Source: an archaeon
Lineage (GTDB): Archaea; Asgardarchaeota; Heimdallarchaeia; Hodarchaeales; S146-22
Assembly (NCBI GenBank): GCA_024276395.1
Contig: JAJRXH010000417.1
Coordinates: forward strand, 1-23,021
Length of the DNA stretch: 23,021 bases
Reading direction: 5' to 3'
Of the stretch, positions 1 to 7,055 are shown one piece after another. The notes below the pieces were generated by a model, which had not been told where the DNA came from, did not search any database, and saw nothing but the letters and a program-made list of their open reading frames with translations. The number at the start of each line of letters is the position of its first letter. Position 1 is the first letter of the stretch. Position numbers and translations under genes: made by a program.

Positions 1-1292
1 AGGTAGAATGGTATCATGATTTTATTGATTTAAGGTATCAGCCTGAAAAGAACGATATCGTGGTTTTATTTTATTTTGACCCGTCTAAAGGAATCTTGAC
101 AGAGGACGCCGTTGGAAGAATTGCATCTGAAAGTTCAGTGGGGACTTGGACGACTTTGACGACACTTGATCAACAAATTTATGAGATGCGTGCTCGTTCT
201 TTTTGGTTTGATGATCATCACGTGAAAGTGGCGTATCCTTGGGTTTTGTGGGAAAAGGGAAATGTCCCTCAGTTGCTTTCTGGAATAGCTGGAAATATTT
301 TTGGAATGAAAGCCTTGAAGAACCTAAGACTCATTGATGCGACTCTCCCATCGGAATACTTGAAATCATTTAAAGGCCCAAAATACGGAGTTGACGCAAT
401 AACGAAGATTTTCAAGAAACCTGAAGGTCCCATTACAGCAACGGTTCCAAAACCAAAGATAGGTATGAGTGCTGATCAGCATACAAAAGTTGCTGAGGGA
501 GCTTGGCGTGGCGGCATCGATGTCATCAAGGATGATGAGAACTTGACAAACCAGAGTTTTAACAAGTTTTCTGATCGAGTGAGAAAGCTGGCCAAAGTAA
601 GGGAAAAAGTTGAAAAAGAGACGGGAGATGTGAAAGACGCCTTCATTAACGTGACGGCTGAGACTAAGGAAATGGAAAAACGGATTAAGGAGATACACGA
701 GTATGGTTTCAAGTATTTTATGGTTGATGTGGTGACTGTGGGGTTTTCAGCTGTTCAAACAATACGGGAACTGGCAGATGATCTTGATATGGCAATTCAT
801 GCTCACCGGGCAATGCATGCCGCCTTTACGAAGCACGCGACCCACGGCATTTCAATGCTATTCCTTGCAAAATTGTTACGATTAATTGGTGTCGACAATC
901 TTCATATTGGTACCGTGGTTGGCAAGCTGGATAGTCCCAAGAAGGATGTGTTAGCAATGAAGGAGCTCCTTCTTCAGTCAGAGGTAGAAGAAATTCCTCT
1001 TGTAAGGTTGCCCCAAAAATGGGGTCACTTGAAACCTACTCTTCCTGTTGCCTCTGGCGGGCTTCATCCTGGGGTGTTACCAGAGGTATTGCGAATATAT
1101 AATACAATGGATCTTGTCCTTCAAGTAGGTGGCGGCATTCATGGCCATCCAGGTGGTACCTTTGCTGGAGCCAAAGCCACCATTCAAGCCATTGAAGCTT
1201 GGAAGGAAGGGACGCCTCTAGAAGAAAAAGCACGACATCATCCAGAATTGGCAGAAGCTTTGCAAAAATGGGGTCACATCAAGCCTGTTTAA
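1..1292 (+). CDS. rbcL: RuBisCO large subunit, form III-like (5' end outside window)
   Basis: Ribulose-1,5-bisphosphate carboxylase/oxygenase, cytoplasmic. Archaeal form III enzymes mostly serve AMP/nucleoside salvage or a reductive hexulose-phosphate route. The frame stays open from the first complete codon (base 3) and bases 3-59 encode WYHDFIDLRYQPEKNDIV, the typical RuBisCO N-terminal segment. The GTG at 60 is therefore an internal Val codon and the gene starts to the left of the window. Active-site elements are all present: ESSVGTWTT, GNIFG, KPK (codons 450-458), the carbamylated Lys in GGIDVIKDDE (codon 528-530), HRAMHA, loop 6 HIGTVVGKLD (Lys codon 924-926), ASGGLHPG and GGGIHGHPGG. 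That argues for a true carboxylase and not a form IV RuBisCO-like protein. The visible length of 429 residues fits form III. It converges on the HDAC-family gene. The subform (III-a, III-b, III-like) is not resolved. Confidence 0.95.
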   Translation, partial: VEWYHDFIDLRYQPEKNDIVVLFYFDPSKGILTEDAVGRIASESSVGTWTTLTTLDQQIYEMRARSFWFDDHHVKVAYPWVLWEKGNVPQLLSGIAGNIFGMKALKNLRLIDATLPSEYLKSFKGPKYGVDAITKIFKKPEGPITATVPKPKIGMSADQHTKVAEGAWRGGIDVIKDDENLTNQSFNKFSDRVRKLAKVREKVEKETGDVKDAFINVTAETKEMEKRIKEIHEYGFKYFMVDVVTVGFSAVQTIRELADDLDMAIHAHRAMHAAFTKHATHGISMLFLAKLLRLIGVDNLHIGTVVGKLDSPKKDVLAMKELLLQSEVEEIPLVRLPQKWGHLKPTLPVASGGLHPGVLPEVLRIYNTMDLVLQVGGGIHGHPGGTFAGAKATIQAIEAWKEGTPLEEKARHHPELAEALQKWGHIKPV

Positions 1293-1325
1293 AATGGATA
1301 GGATCAGTAATTTTCCCCATTTCCA

Positions 1326-1352
1326 CTTTAGTTTTTTTCGTGTTTTTAATTT
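1326..1352 (+). terminator. T-rich terminator after RuBisCO
   Basis: About 35-60 bases after the RuBisCO stop the plus strand carries successive T tracts (six or more T, then TTTTT and TTTT) with no strong hairpin. This is the usual archaeal intrinsic terminator. It lies just before the convergent stop of the deacetylase-family gene. Confidence 0.45.
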
Positions 1353-1358
1353 TCTCCA

Positions 1359-2393
1359 TCAAATGGTCCAATAATCATCTAATATTTGTTTCACGGATTT
1401 GATCATTTTACTTGTTTGTTTGTCATAACTTTCTTGGAAATGATCAATCATTTTTACTTGTTTTTGAATCCAGGGTGTGAGAAATGCTTCTAGCAATGTT
1501 GGAAGCATTGAAATAGCATATCCGCCCTCAAGATAGCAAGCAATGGGAATCTGTAATTCTTGTCCCATTTTCTTCATTTCTTGTCCTAAGTACTGAAATC
1601 CTTGGGGAGTTAAGCCCAAGACTCCAATTGGATCACGCTCGTAAGCGTCAAATCCCACGGATATAAGTAAGATGGATGGCTTGAATTGTTTGATGATGGG
1701 TCTAACTACTTCATTGGTTGCCAATTTGTAATCAGATGGCCGAACTCTTGGAGGCAAGGGAAGACAGATATTATATCCGGTTCCTTCTCCAGTTCCGATT
1801 TCATCAAGATATCCCGTTCCAGGGTAAGAAATCATTGGATCAGCGTGGTAAGAAATATATAAGACTCGGTGATCTGTATAGAAGATTTCAGCAGTTCCAT
1901 CACCATAATGATGGTCAATGTCGATAATGGCAACCTTACTCTTGGGGTGTTCAACAAGATATGTGGCAGCAGCAATGGCGATGTTGTTAAAATAACAAAA
2001 ACCTCGTGCTTGTCGTCTATTAGCGTGATGTCCTGGTGGCCGAACGAGAGCAAATGCTAATCTTGTTTTGTCAGCATTTTCTAGAGCACTTATTCCGGCA
2101 TTTACTGCTGTTAGCGCAGCATGATAGGTGTATGGAGATGTGCCAGTGTCTGGAGTGAACCAGATTGTTTGACGTTCTGAAAGTGCCACTCGATCAATGA
2201 GCGAATCTGAGTGTACAAGCTTGAGGAGTTGTCGCGATGCTGGTTCTTTTATCTCTGTCACGTTGCAATGTTCAATGTTTTTTCGGGCCCATTCTAAGAG
2301 AACTTTCATTCGTGACGGATTTTCTGGATGATCTTTGATCCCGGGATAATGTTGTAACGAGCCATCATTCCAGTAAAAATGTATCATTTTCAT
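1359..2393 (-). CDS. Histone deacetylase-family (arginase-fold) amidohydrolase
   Basis: Zn-dependent deacetylase of the HDAC/acetoin-utilization/acetylpolyamine amidohydrolase superfamily, 344 residues, full length for a single catalytic domain. Visible motifs in order: RPPGHHA with the catalytic His pair (residues 122-123), GFCYFNN (131-137), DIDHHYGDGT with zinc ligands Asp160 and His162, SVGFDA with the third zinc ligand Asp249, and EGGY with the transition-state Tyr292. The position after the zinc His is Tyr163 where most HDACs have a second His; this is outside the metal site. The substrate could be acetyl-lysine on archaeal histones or other proteins, an acetylpolyamine, or a small amide, and sequence alone does not decide. 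A GAGG sits nine bases before the ATG at 2393. It follows the GNAT gene on the same strand, so acetylation and deacetylation genes are neighbours, but a T-rich tract separates them. Confidence 0.93.
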   Translation of the reverse strand: MKMIHFYWNDGSLQHYPGIKDHPENPSRMKVLLEWARKNIEHCNVTEIKEPASRQLLKLVHSDSLIDRVALSERQTIWFTPDTGTSPYTYHAALTAVNAGISALENADKTRLAFALVRPPGHHANRRQARGFCYFNNIAIAAATYLVEHPKSKVAIIDIDHHYGDGTAEIFYTDHRVLYISYHADPMISYPGTGYLDEIGTGEGTGYNICLPLPPRVRPSDYKLATNEVVRPIIKQFKPSILLISVGFDAYERDPIGVLGLTPQGFQYLGQEMKKMGQELQIPIACYLEGGYAISMLPTLLEAFLTPWIQKQVKMIDHFQESYDKQTSKMIKSVKQILDDYWTI

Positions 2394-2431
2394 TTTTTGA
2401 GGCCTCTGTTGATTTTAATAGCAATAACTGT

Positions 2432-2455
2432 AAAAAGATGAAAAAAGAAAAAATG
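2432..2455 (-). terminator. T-rich terminator after the GNAT gene
   Basis: On the minus strand, 60-80 bases past the GNAT stop, there is a run of T tracts broken by single C or A bases. It resembles an archaeal poly-T terminator and lies upstream of the deacetylase gene, implying separate transcription of the two. Confidence 0.4.
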
Positions 2456-2514
2456 TGTCATCATTCCAGTTACTTGGATGGATGGATGCTTGCTCTCAAT
2501 GAATGGTCGCCTTT

Positions 2515-2967
2515 TCATTCATTAGGGTTAAAGAATAAGGCATAATGATGGATTCTGAAACCTAGTCGCTTCCAAAATCGCATTTCAGATTCAGTTAATG
2601 CCTCCACTCGTATTTGTTCATTATTCTTGCATTTTTCTCTGAGCATTGTATTGAACAGATTTTTTCCGACGTGCTTTCGTCGATATTCTGGTAACACGTA
2701 GATGGCACCAATGTAGAAGGCTTTTCCTTTCTTTGATCGATTGGAGTCAATTTCTAGATATCCTACTATTTTGTTACCAGCTGTCAGATCTTCAGCAATG
2801 ATGACGTTGCCGGCTTCGCCAGATTTGATTCTTTCAATTAGTTCATCGCCGACATCTTGCGCAAACTTAGGTAATTTTGCATCATACAAGGCCTGTAATG
2901 CAAATTCAATTACTTTTTCGTGATCCTCCGGAACAGCCACTCGATAGCGGATGTTATCGATTTCCAT
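2515..2967 (-). CDS. GNAT-family N-acetyltransferase
   Basis: Acetyl-CoA-dependent N-acetyltransferase of about 150 residues. The core motif is AIYVLPEYRRKHVGKNL, the strand 4/helix 3 acetyl-CoA pyrophosphate-binding segment (R-R-x-x-V-G pattern). It is preceded by IVGYLEI (strand) and followed by RVEALTES and FWKRLGFR, which match the C-terminal end of the fold. The substrate is unknown. I place the start at the ATG at 2967: an open frame extends to a GTG at 2982, but that GTG lies inside the ribosome binding site AGGTGAGG, nine bases before the ATG. It is transcribed divergently from the alpha/beta hydrolase at 3060. Confidence 0.85.
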   Translation of the reverse strand: MEIDNIRYRVAVPEDHEKVIEFALQALYDAKLPKFAQDVGDELIERIKSGEAGNVIIAEDLTAGNKIVGYLEIDSNRSKKGKAFYIGAIYVLPEYRRKHVGKNLFNTMLREKCKNNEQIRVEALTESEMRFWKRLGFRIHHYALFFNPNE

Positions 2968-3012
2968 CGTTAAATTCCTCACCTAATGTTCGTGTTCACG
3001 ATACCTACGCAC

Positions 3013-3030
3013 TGTTTAAATTTAAAAACT
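3013..3030 (+). promoter_or_regulatory. TATA-like promoter for the hydrolase at 3060
   Basis: An AT-rich TTTAAATTTAAAAA block lies about 35-45 bases before the ATG pair at 3060/3063, in the 92-base divergent gap between the GNAT and hydrolase genes. Its position fits an archaeal TATA box giving a short leader that contains the GGTGAG ribosome binding site at 3053. Confidence 0.45.
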
Positions 3031-3059
3031 ACGCGTTTACTAACGTTAACTTGGTGAGA

Positions 3060-3713
3060 ATGATGAGTTTTGAGTTCAAGGAAAAAGGTGTTGGAGATGA
3101 CGTGATTCATTTTGTTCACGTGCCTGAAGCAATGGGTAAGTTACCGATCTTCTTGTTACATGGGGCTGATCCACAATTCAATGGTTGGCAAGTCTGGAAG
3201 CACAACATGGAAGCTCTGGCACGATGCTTGCATCCCCATGCTCTAGATTTGGTTGGATATGGGAAATCACGCTCTAAGCATTCGAACACTAAACGGCCAG
3301 GGACGTCTGAACAAGCAAAAATTGTAATGGAGTTAATAAAATCCTTGTCTGTCGAACACTTTGCACTTGGAGGCTTGTCCTGGGGAGCAGCTGTCGTGAA
3401 TGAGCTGATCAAGAGCGAAGAGTCCCGAGTAAGACTCTTACTTCTAGTATCACCAGCGGTTTTACCAGATAGATTGGCAGTTCCGTTGACGCGAGGCGAC
3501 ATTCCTACCATCATTGTAGCGTGTCCACAAGATCCAGTAGTGTCAATTCATCGATCGAAACTCCTTTATGAGAATATACCAAAATCAATATTCATTACCA
3601 TTGATGCACCGTTAGGGACGCAACCCATGGCTCGAGCGCATCACATTCAGTCTCTCTGTCCTGAAGAGTTCAACGAAAAAGTTCATTCCGTTCTAAAATC
3701 TATCACTTGTTAG
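3060..3713 (+). CDS. Alpha/beta hydrolase
   Basis: Serine hydrolase of the alpha/beta fold, about 217 residues. Visible: the oxyanion segment LLHGAD, then DLVGYGKS, the nucleophile elbow GGLSWGAA (Ser107, codon 3378-3380), a candidate acid in ACPQDPVV and a candidate His in ARAHHIQ. The substrate is unknown; an esterase, lipase or peptidase role is possible. The open frame reaches back to 2877, but that part overlaps the divergent GNAT gene and has no family similarity. The ATG pair at 3060/3063, directly after GGTGAG, is the better start. Its 3' end overlaps the convergent membrane-protein gene by 11 bases. Confidence 0.82.
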   Translation: MMSFEFKEKGVGDDVIHFVHVPEAMGKLPIFLLHGADPQFNGWQVWKHNMEALARCLHPHALDLVGYGKSRSKHSNTKRPGTSEQAKIVMELIKSLSVEHFALGGLSWGAAVVNELIKSEESRVRLLLLVSPAVLPDRLAVPLTRGDIPTIIVACPQDPVVSIHRSKLLYENIPKSIFITIDAPLGTQPMARAHHIQSLCPEEFNEKVHSVLKSITC

Positions 3714-4356
3714 ATGGTGATTTCGTTTGATGAAAAAAATGATTCTTACCAGTTTTTTTCATTTGTGCCTTAATTGAAGTTGTTTTCATCAAATCGATGA
3801 TTGGTATTTTTATGCCGAAGATCCAATATCTGAATTGTTCTGTAGTTTTCCAATAGACAATTGAGATCACGAGTATCATTAGTAGCAACATCAAAAGAAT
3901 TGGTGAATCTAACTGTTTTACCTTCCAATACCAATAAAAAATGCTGCCATATAGAAGAGCCGTGATGAAATAGACGATAGCTCCATTTAACCATATGATT
4001 CGGTTCCATTCATTGCTCTTATTTCTTTTGGTGAATATATTTACAATCGTTCCCGTCTTGAGAGCTGAAAATACCATAATAACGTGGTAGAAGGGAAATA
4101 ATTCTTTTTCAAATGAAATTGTACTTTTTGGTGTTGTGATTTTTTTCTGGATTTTCATTTTTGTTTTCTTGTTCATTAAGAAACTAAAATGAAAATGATG
4201 TGATGTCTCAGTGATTTTTAAGAATTTTGTTCTTTTTGTGGATTCATCCAAGAATTTTTTTGTTTCTTCAACGGTTAATGAAGAAAAAAAGACGGCATGT
4301 ACATGCTTGAATCCTTTTTGTTCAGCATTCACGGTTCCGTCCGTTTTTACGCTCAT
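3703..4356 (-). CDS. Two-helix membrane protein of unknown function
   Basis: Not recognised. It has 217 residues: a basic, polar N-terminal part (1-115) rich in Lys, His and Phe, then two hydrophobic segments (about 118-143, WLNGAIVYFITALLYGSIF, and 151-169, SPILLMLLLMILVISIVYW), and a basic C-terminal tail. With two helices, both termini probably lie on the same side of the membrane. The start is coupled to the upstream hydrolase by a four-base ATGA overlap (4353-4356), so the two are almost certainly co-translated. The C-terminal end overlaps the convergent hydrolase gene by 11 bases. AT-rich codons give many Lys and Phe residues. Confidence 0.6.
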   Translation of the reverse strand: MSVKTDGTVNAEQKGFKHVHAVFFSSLTVEETKKFLDESTKRTKFLKITETSHHFHFSFLMNKKTKMKIQKKITTPKSTISFEKELFPFYHVIMVFSALKTGTIVNIFTKRNKSNEWNRIIWLNGAIVYFITALLYGSIFYWYWKVKQLDSPILLMLLLMILVISIVYWKTTEQFRYWIFGIKIPIIDLMKTTSIKAQMKKTGKNHFFHQTKSPSNK

Positions 4357-5159
4357 TCTACATCACTCATAATGAATGATTTTAAAGCGATATTAAATTG
4401 TTTTGGTGCCTCGATGTTGGACAAGTGACCACATTTTCCAATCGTGAAAAGGGTCGCTGATTTTAATGACTTCGTCATTGCTTCCGCCTCTGATTTAGGA
4501 GTGATGATGTCTTCATCTGAAGCAATTACTAATGCAGGTACATCTATCCGTTGAAGCGTATCGAAAGAATCACGTCGTCTTGCCACTCCTCGTTGTGCGG
4601 CGGCTATTGCTGACGGTGTTGCTTCCGTCATCAACGTTTTTACTTTGGCTACGATGTCTGGATGCGTTTTTTTTGTAGTTTCTCCTAGAAGGTGATCTAG
4701 TAACTCGCTGATGAAAAATTCAGTTCCTTCATTCAGAACTTTTGTAGTGATAGCTTCCCTTTTTTGTCGTGCTTCTTCCGTGTCGGCAGTGGCTCTCGTG
4801 TTGGCAAGGATCATTCGTTCAATCATTTCAGGATACTTTCTTGCAAATGCCATCGTGACATATCCGCCCATTGATAGTCCGCCAATGATCAGTCTTTCAA
4901 TTTGGAGATGTTCTGCGAGCGCATTAACTACATCAGCAGCTAGTTCCATGGAAAGAATCGTTGGTGCTGGATGTGACATTCCGAACCCTGGTAAATCTAG
5001 GGCAATCACTCGAAAATCATCACGTAAAGCGACGATTTGATGTTCCCACATCCTTGCATTGAGAGGAAACGCGTGAATGAGCACGATTGTCTCCCCTCTT
5101 CCTTCATCAATGTAGGATATTTCTAAGTTGTTCCATTTAAAAGTGTTTCTTGCTGTCAT
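4353..5159 (-). CDS. Alpha/beta hydrolase, 3-oxoadipate enol-lactonase-like
   Basis: Alpha/beta-fold hydrolase of 268 residues from the chosen start. Oxyanion region VLIHAFPLNARMWE, ALDLPGFGMS, nucleophile elbow GGLSMGGY (Ser96), candidate acid Asp215/Asp217 in ASDEDIITP and His245 in GCGHLSNIEAP, which completes the triad. The organisation resembles 3-oxoadipate enol-lactonases and esterases such as carboxylesterases, but no aromatic-degradation genes are nearby, so the substrate is open. The open frame extends to 5261, but its first 34 residues are basic and unlike the family. The ATG at 5159 starts just before the first strand and has GTGAT nearby. It is coupled to the membrane-protein gene by an ATGA overlap. 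Confidence 0.87.
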   Translation of the reverse strand: MTARNTFKWNNLEISYIDEGRGETIVLIHAFPLNARMWEHQIVALRDDFRVIALDLPGFGMSHPAPTILSMELAADVVNALAEHLQIERLIIGGLSMGGYVTMAFARKYPEMIERMILANTRATADTEEARQKREAITTKVLNEGTEFFISELLDHLLGETTKKTHPDIVAKVKTLMTEATPSAIAAAQRGVARRRDSFDTLQRIDVPALVIASDEDIITPKSEAEAMTKSLKSATLFTIGKCGHLSNIEAPKQFNIALKSFIMSDVE

Positions 5160-5601
5160 CGTTATCACTTGACTGATGAATCTCCTTGTCTGGCTAAGTA
5201 ATGTTGATGCATTGTTCTTTTTAATAGAATGTGTCTTTTGACCAAATAGTTGTTTCATCATTGATGATGGTGTGAGTGGTGGCCGGGAGAAATTCTGGGT
5301 TAGGATGAAGTGGAAGATAATTATGGATAATGCTCTCTGATCATACCGTTATTTTAGATTGATGTTTTTTGCCATTCATTTAGGCCTGAGTTTCCTTTGG
5401 GAAGAGATGGGCGTTCTGTTCATCCCATTTTTCATCTCTGAAGGACTATTGAAAGATGAGGATGTCATGAATCTGGTAAACGCTTGGTGCATTCTTGATT
5501 TTGAGATTTTTGAGTGATGTATGAAAAGCTTTTTGTTCTGTTGAGAAGAAATGGTATTATGGAGAAGGTCAAGTTTGATGATTAGAATTGGAACGTGAAT
5601 A

Positions 5602-5640
5602 GTTTGACATCCTCCCCGTCCTAAAGAGTAAGGACTCCGG
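5602..5640 (+). mobile_element. Possible IS200/IS605-type terminal motif (relic)
   Basis: The segment beginning GTTTGACATCCTCCCCGTCC and continuing TAAAGAG resembles the conserved terminal sequence of IS200/IS605/IS1341 (TnpB) elements, where it forms a hairpin. Here only a five-pair stem remains (GTCCT 5618-5622 with AGGAC 5631-5635, eight-base loop); the usual GGACGGGG return arm is degenerate. No tnpA or intact tnpB is present. Recognition rests on motif memory, not on a search. Confidence 0.4.
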
Positions 5641-5729
5641 CAATGAGGCTCACAACAAGAAAATTCATTCTTTACTGAAAGATGAGGAAACGGAAGAATG
5701 AAGAGATCGTCATCATCGCGGTTGGATGT

Positions 5730-5903
5730 GGTACCATCAGGTTAATGGCGATTCTATGAGAAGGAACGGTACTCTGGAGGATGATTGTGCACCATTCCAA
5801 ATGGGACTTGTAGGAGCCTTCCACGGTGAATGATAATGGGCTGGATCCACGACAAGAGACACCCGCTCTTCTTGCTACAACCATCAGTCTTTATGGTGAA
5901 TAA
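5730..5903 (+). pseudogene. Possible decayed reading frame, perhaps the tail of a transposon gene
   Basis: Read from 5730, this frame has TGA at 5757 and TAG at 5811, then an uninterrupted stretch to a TAA at 5901. The peptide between the last two stops (EPSTVNDNGLDPRQETPALL...) has a plausible protein composition, unlike its AT-rich, GATG-repetitive surroundings. It lies about 90 bases after the IS605-like motif, so it might be a remnant of a tnpB C-terminus. This is a weak call; it may be non-coding. Confidence 0.2.
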
Positions 5904-5909
5904 ATGTCC

Positions 5910-5959
5910 ATGAGGATGTCTATGCTATGAGGATGGATGTGATGATTGTTATGAGGATG
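5910..5959 (+). repeat. ATGAGGATG short repeats
   Basis: Three copies of ATGAGGATG at 5910-5918, 5927-5935 and 5951-5959, with a fourth at 5456-5464. Spacing is irregular and the intervening sequence is GATG-rich. They are too short and too irregular for CRISPR. They may be simple-sequence drift or protein-binding sites before the gene at 6051. Confidence 0.35.
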
Positions 5960-6050
5960 TCATATCGTTAGAAATCTTGTTGGGAGACCTCGTTAAAAGG
6001 TTCCCTAGGAAAACAACTCTTGAACCCGTAACACTAGGCGTGAAGTGAGG

Positions 6051-6998
6051 ATGAACATCAAAAAAAGTGCACCAGAAAGATTGAAAGAAAGTAATCCCGT
6101 CATTGATCATCTTTCTAAAGAGTCAGGGACTTCTGACAAGAATTTAGTGAAATTTTTAGCGAAAGTTGATGAGCCTTTCATGCAAGTGTTGTCGATTGCT
6201 TTCAATAGTCGTGGCGCGACCGAGGACGAAACAATCTGGCATCAGATGCTGGCAGAAAGACTTGATTTTTGTAAAAATGATTGTGAATCGAATAGAGTAG
6301 TATGCATTCTCAGACCTAAATGTGAAGATCGACGATACTTGGATATTCTTATGTTGAATGATGAATTTAGGAAAAAATTACCAGAATTTTGTTATGGTAC
6401 GAGAATTGACCATCTCATCAAAGCAGAATCCAGAGAACACATTCCGAATGATATATACATTCTGTTAGATGATTTCATTTCAGTTCTAACGAGAAAAAAA
6501 CAGAAAAAAAGGCCATTCTCGTCAAGTTTGCTTAATAAAGCCTTAAAGTCCGTGAAAAAATCGAATTACTTGAAAGAAAGTAATTACATGGTCATTGAAG
6601 CTAATGAATTACAATATTTGGTTTTTCTTAGCCAAGGATTGGTGTTGGTAAATCCGCAAAAGACCATCATTCCTAATTTGGATGTTTTTACAATTATGAT
6701 AAGGTTTTATGCCGAGAAAAATGATTGTACCAGCAAGGTCATTCATCATGGCCAATTTGTTGAAGTGATATTGCAGTCCCGTGCGAAAAAATCTCCATTT
6801 AGGGAACTTGGAAAACTACCATTAGAGATTCTTGATTACATTACCGAGTATTCTAGTGGTCAGATTGGGTTAGAATTTGAAGTGTTTCGGCCTAAAAAAG
6901 GATTGAGATTGGTTAAAAAAGACGTACGCAAATCCACTTTATCGATGAGCTTGACTTTTGGAGAACTAAAATTCATTTTTGGGTCGATTTTTAGTTAG
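6051..6998 (+). CDS. Orphan protein, unknown function
   Basis: Not recognised. About 315 residues, highly charged (Lys, Glu, Asp) and soluble, with no signal peptide or membrane helix. The central part contains a Lys/Arg-rich stretch (TRKKQKKRPFSSS), followed by predicted beta segments (YMVIEANELQYLVFLSQGLVLVNP) that could be a small alpha/beta domain. Four Cys are in the first half, but they do not form a CxxC zinc motif. The start is either GTG 6045 or ATG 6051; ATG is preferred because AGGCGTGA lies upstream. It follows the relic-rich gap and has AT-rich codon use like its neighbours, so nothing marks it clearly as foreign. It converges on the Swi5-like gene. Confidence 0.65.
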   Translation: MNIKKSAPERLKESNPVIDHLSKESGTSDKNLVKFLAKVDEPFMQVLSIAFNSRGATEDETIWHQMLAERLDFCKNDCESNRVVCILRPKCEDRRYLDILMLNDEFRKKLPEFCYGTRIDHLIKAESREHIPNDIYILLDDFISVLTRKKQKKRPFSSSLLNKALKSVKKSNYLKESNYMVIEANELQYLVFLSQGLVLVNPQKTIIPNLDVFTIMIRFYAEKNDCTSKVIHHGQFVEVILQSRAKKSPFRELGKLPLEILDYITEYSSGQIGLEFEVFRPKKGLRLVKKDVRKSTLSMSLTFGELKFIFGSIFS

Positions 6999-7055
6999 CT
7001 TGTCTTTCTAGATTTTTTGGAGCGTTATATGGCAAAATCATCTGTTCTTCATCAT

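Larger units (their letters stand above)
5262..6050. other. Long gene-free region with relic sequence
   Basis: About 790 bases without an intact gene. Contents I can point to: an IS200/IS605-like terminal motif (5602-5640), a forward frame with two stops that reads like decayed coding (5730-5903), four copies of ATGAGGATG, and generally GATG-rich sequence. I see no tRNA and no clear TATA box. It looks like an eroded insertion site. Confidence 0.5.

Noticed and set aside
2877..3059. N-terminal extension of the alpha/beta hydrolase
   Set aside because: It overlaps the divergent GNAT gene and shared promoter, has no family similarity, and the ATG pair at 3060/3063 follows a ribosome binding site.
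5160..5261. 34-residue N-terminal extension of the second hydrolase
   Set aside because: Basic, low-complexity and absent from the family. The ATG at 5159 begins directly before the first strand.
5672..5884. Minus-strand 70-residue open frame in the long gap
   Set aside because: No ribosome binding site, no recognisable domain and odd composition. The opposite strand reads better as a decayed frame.
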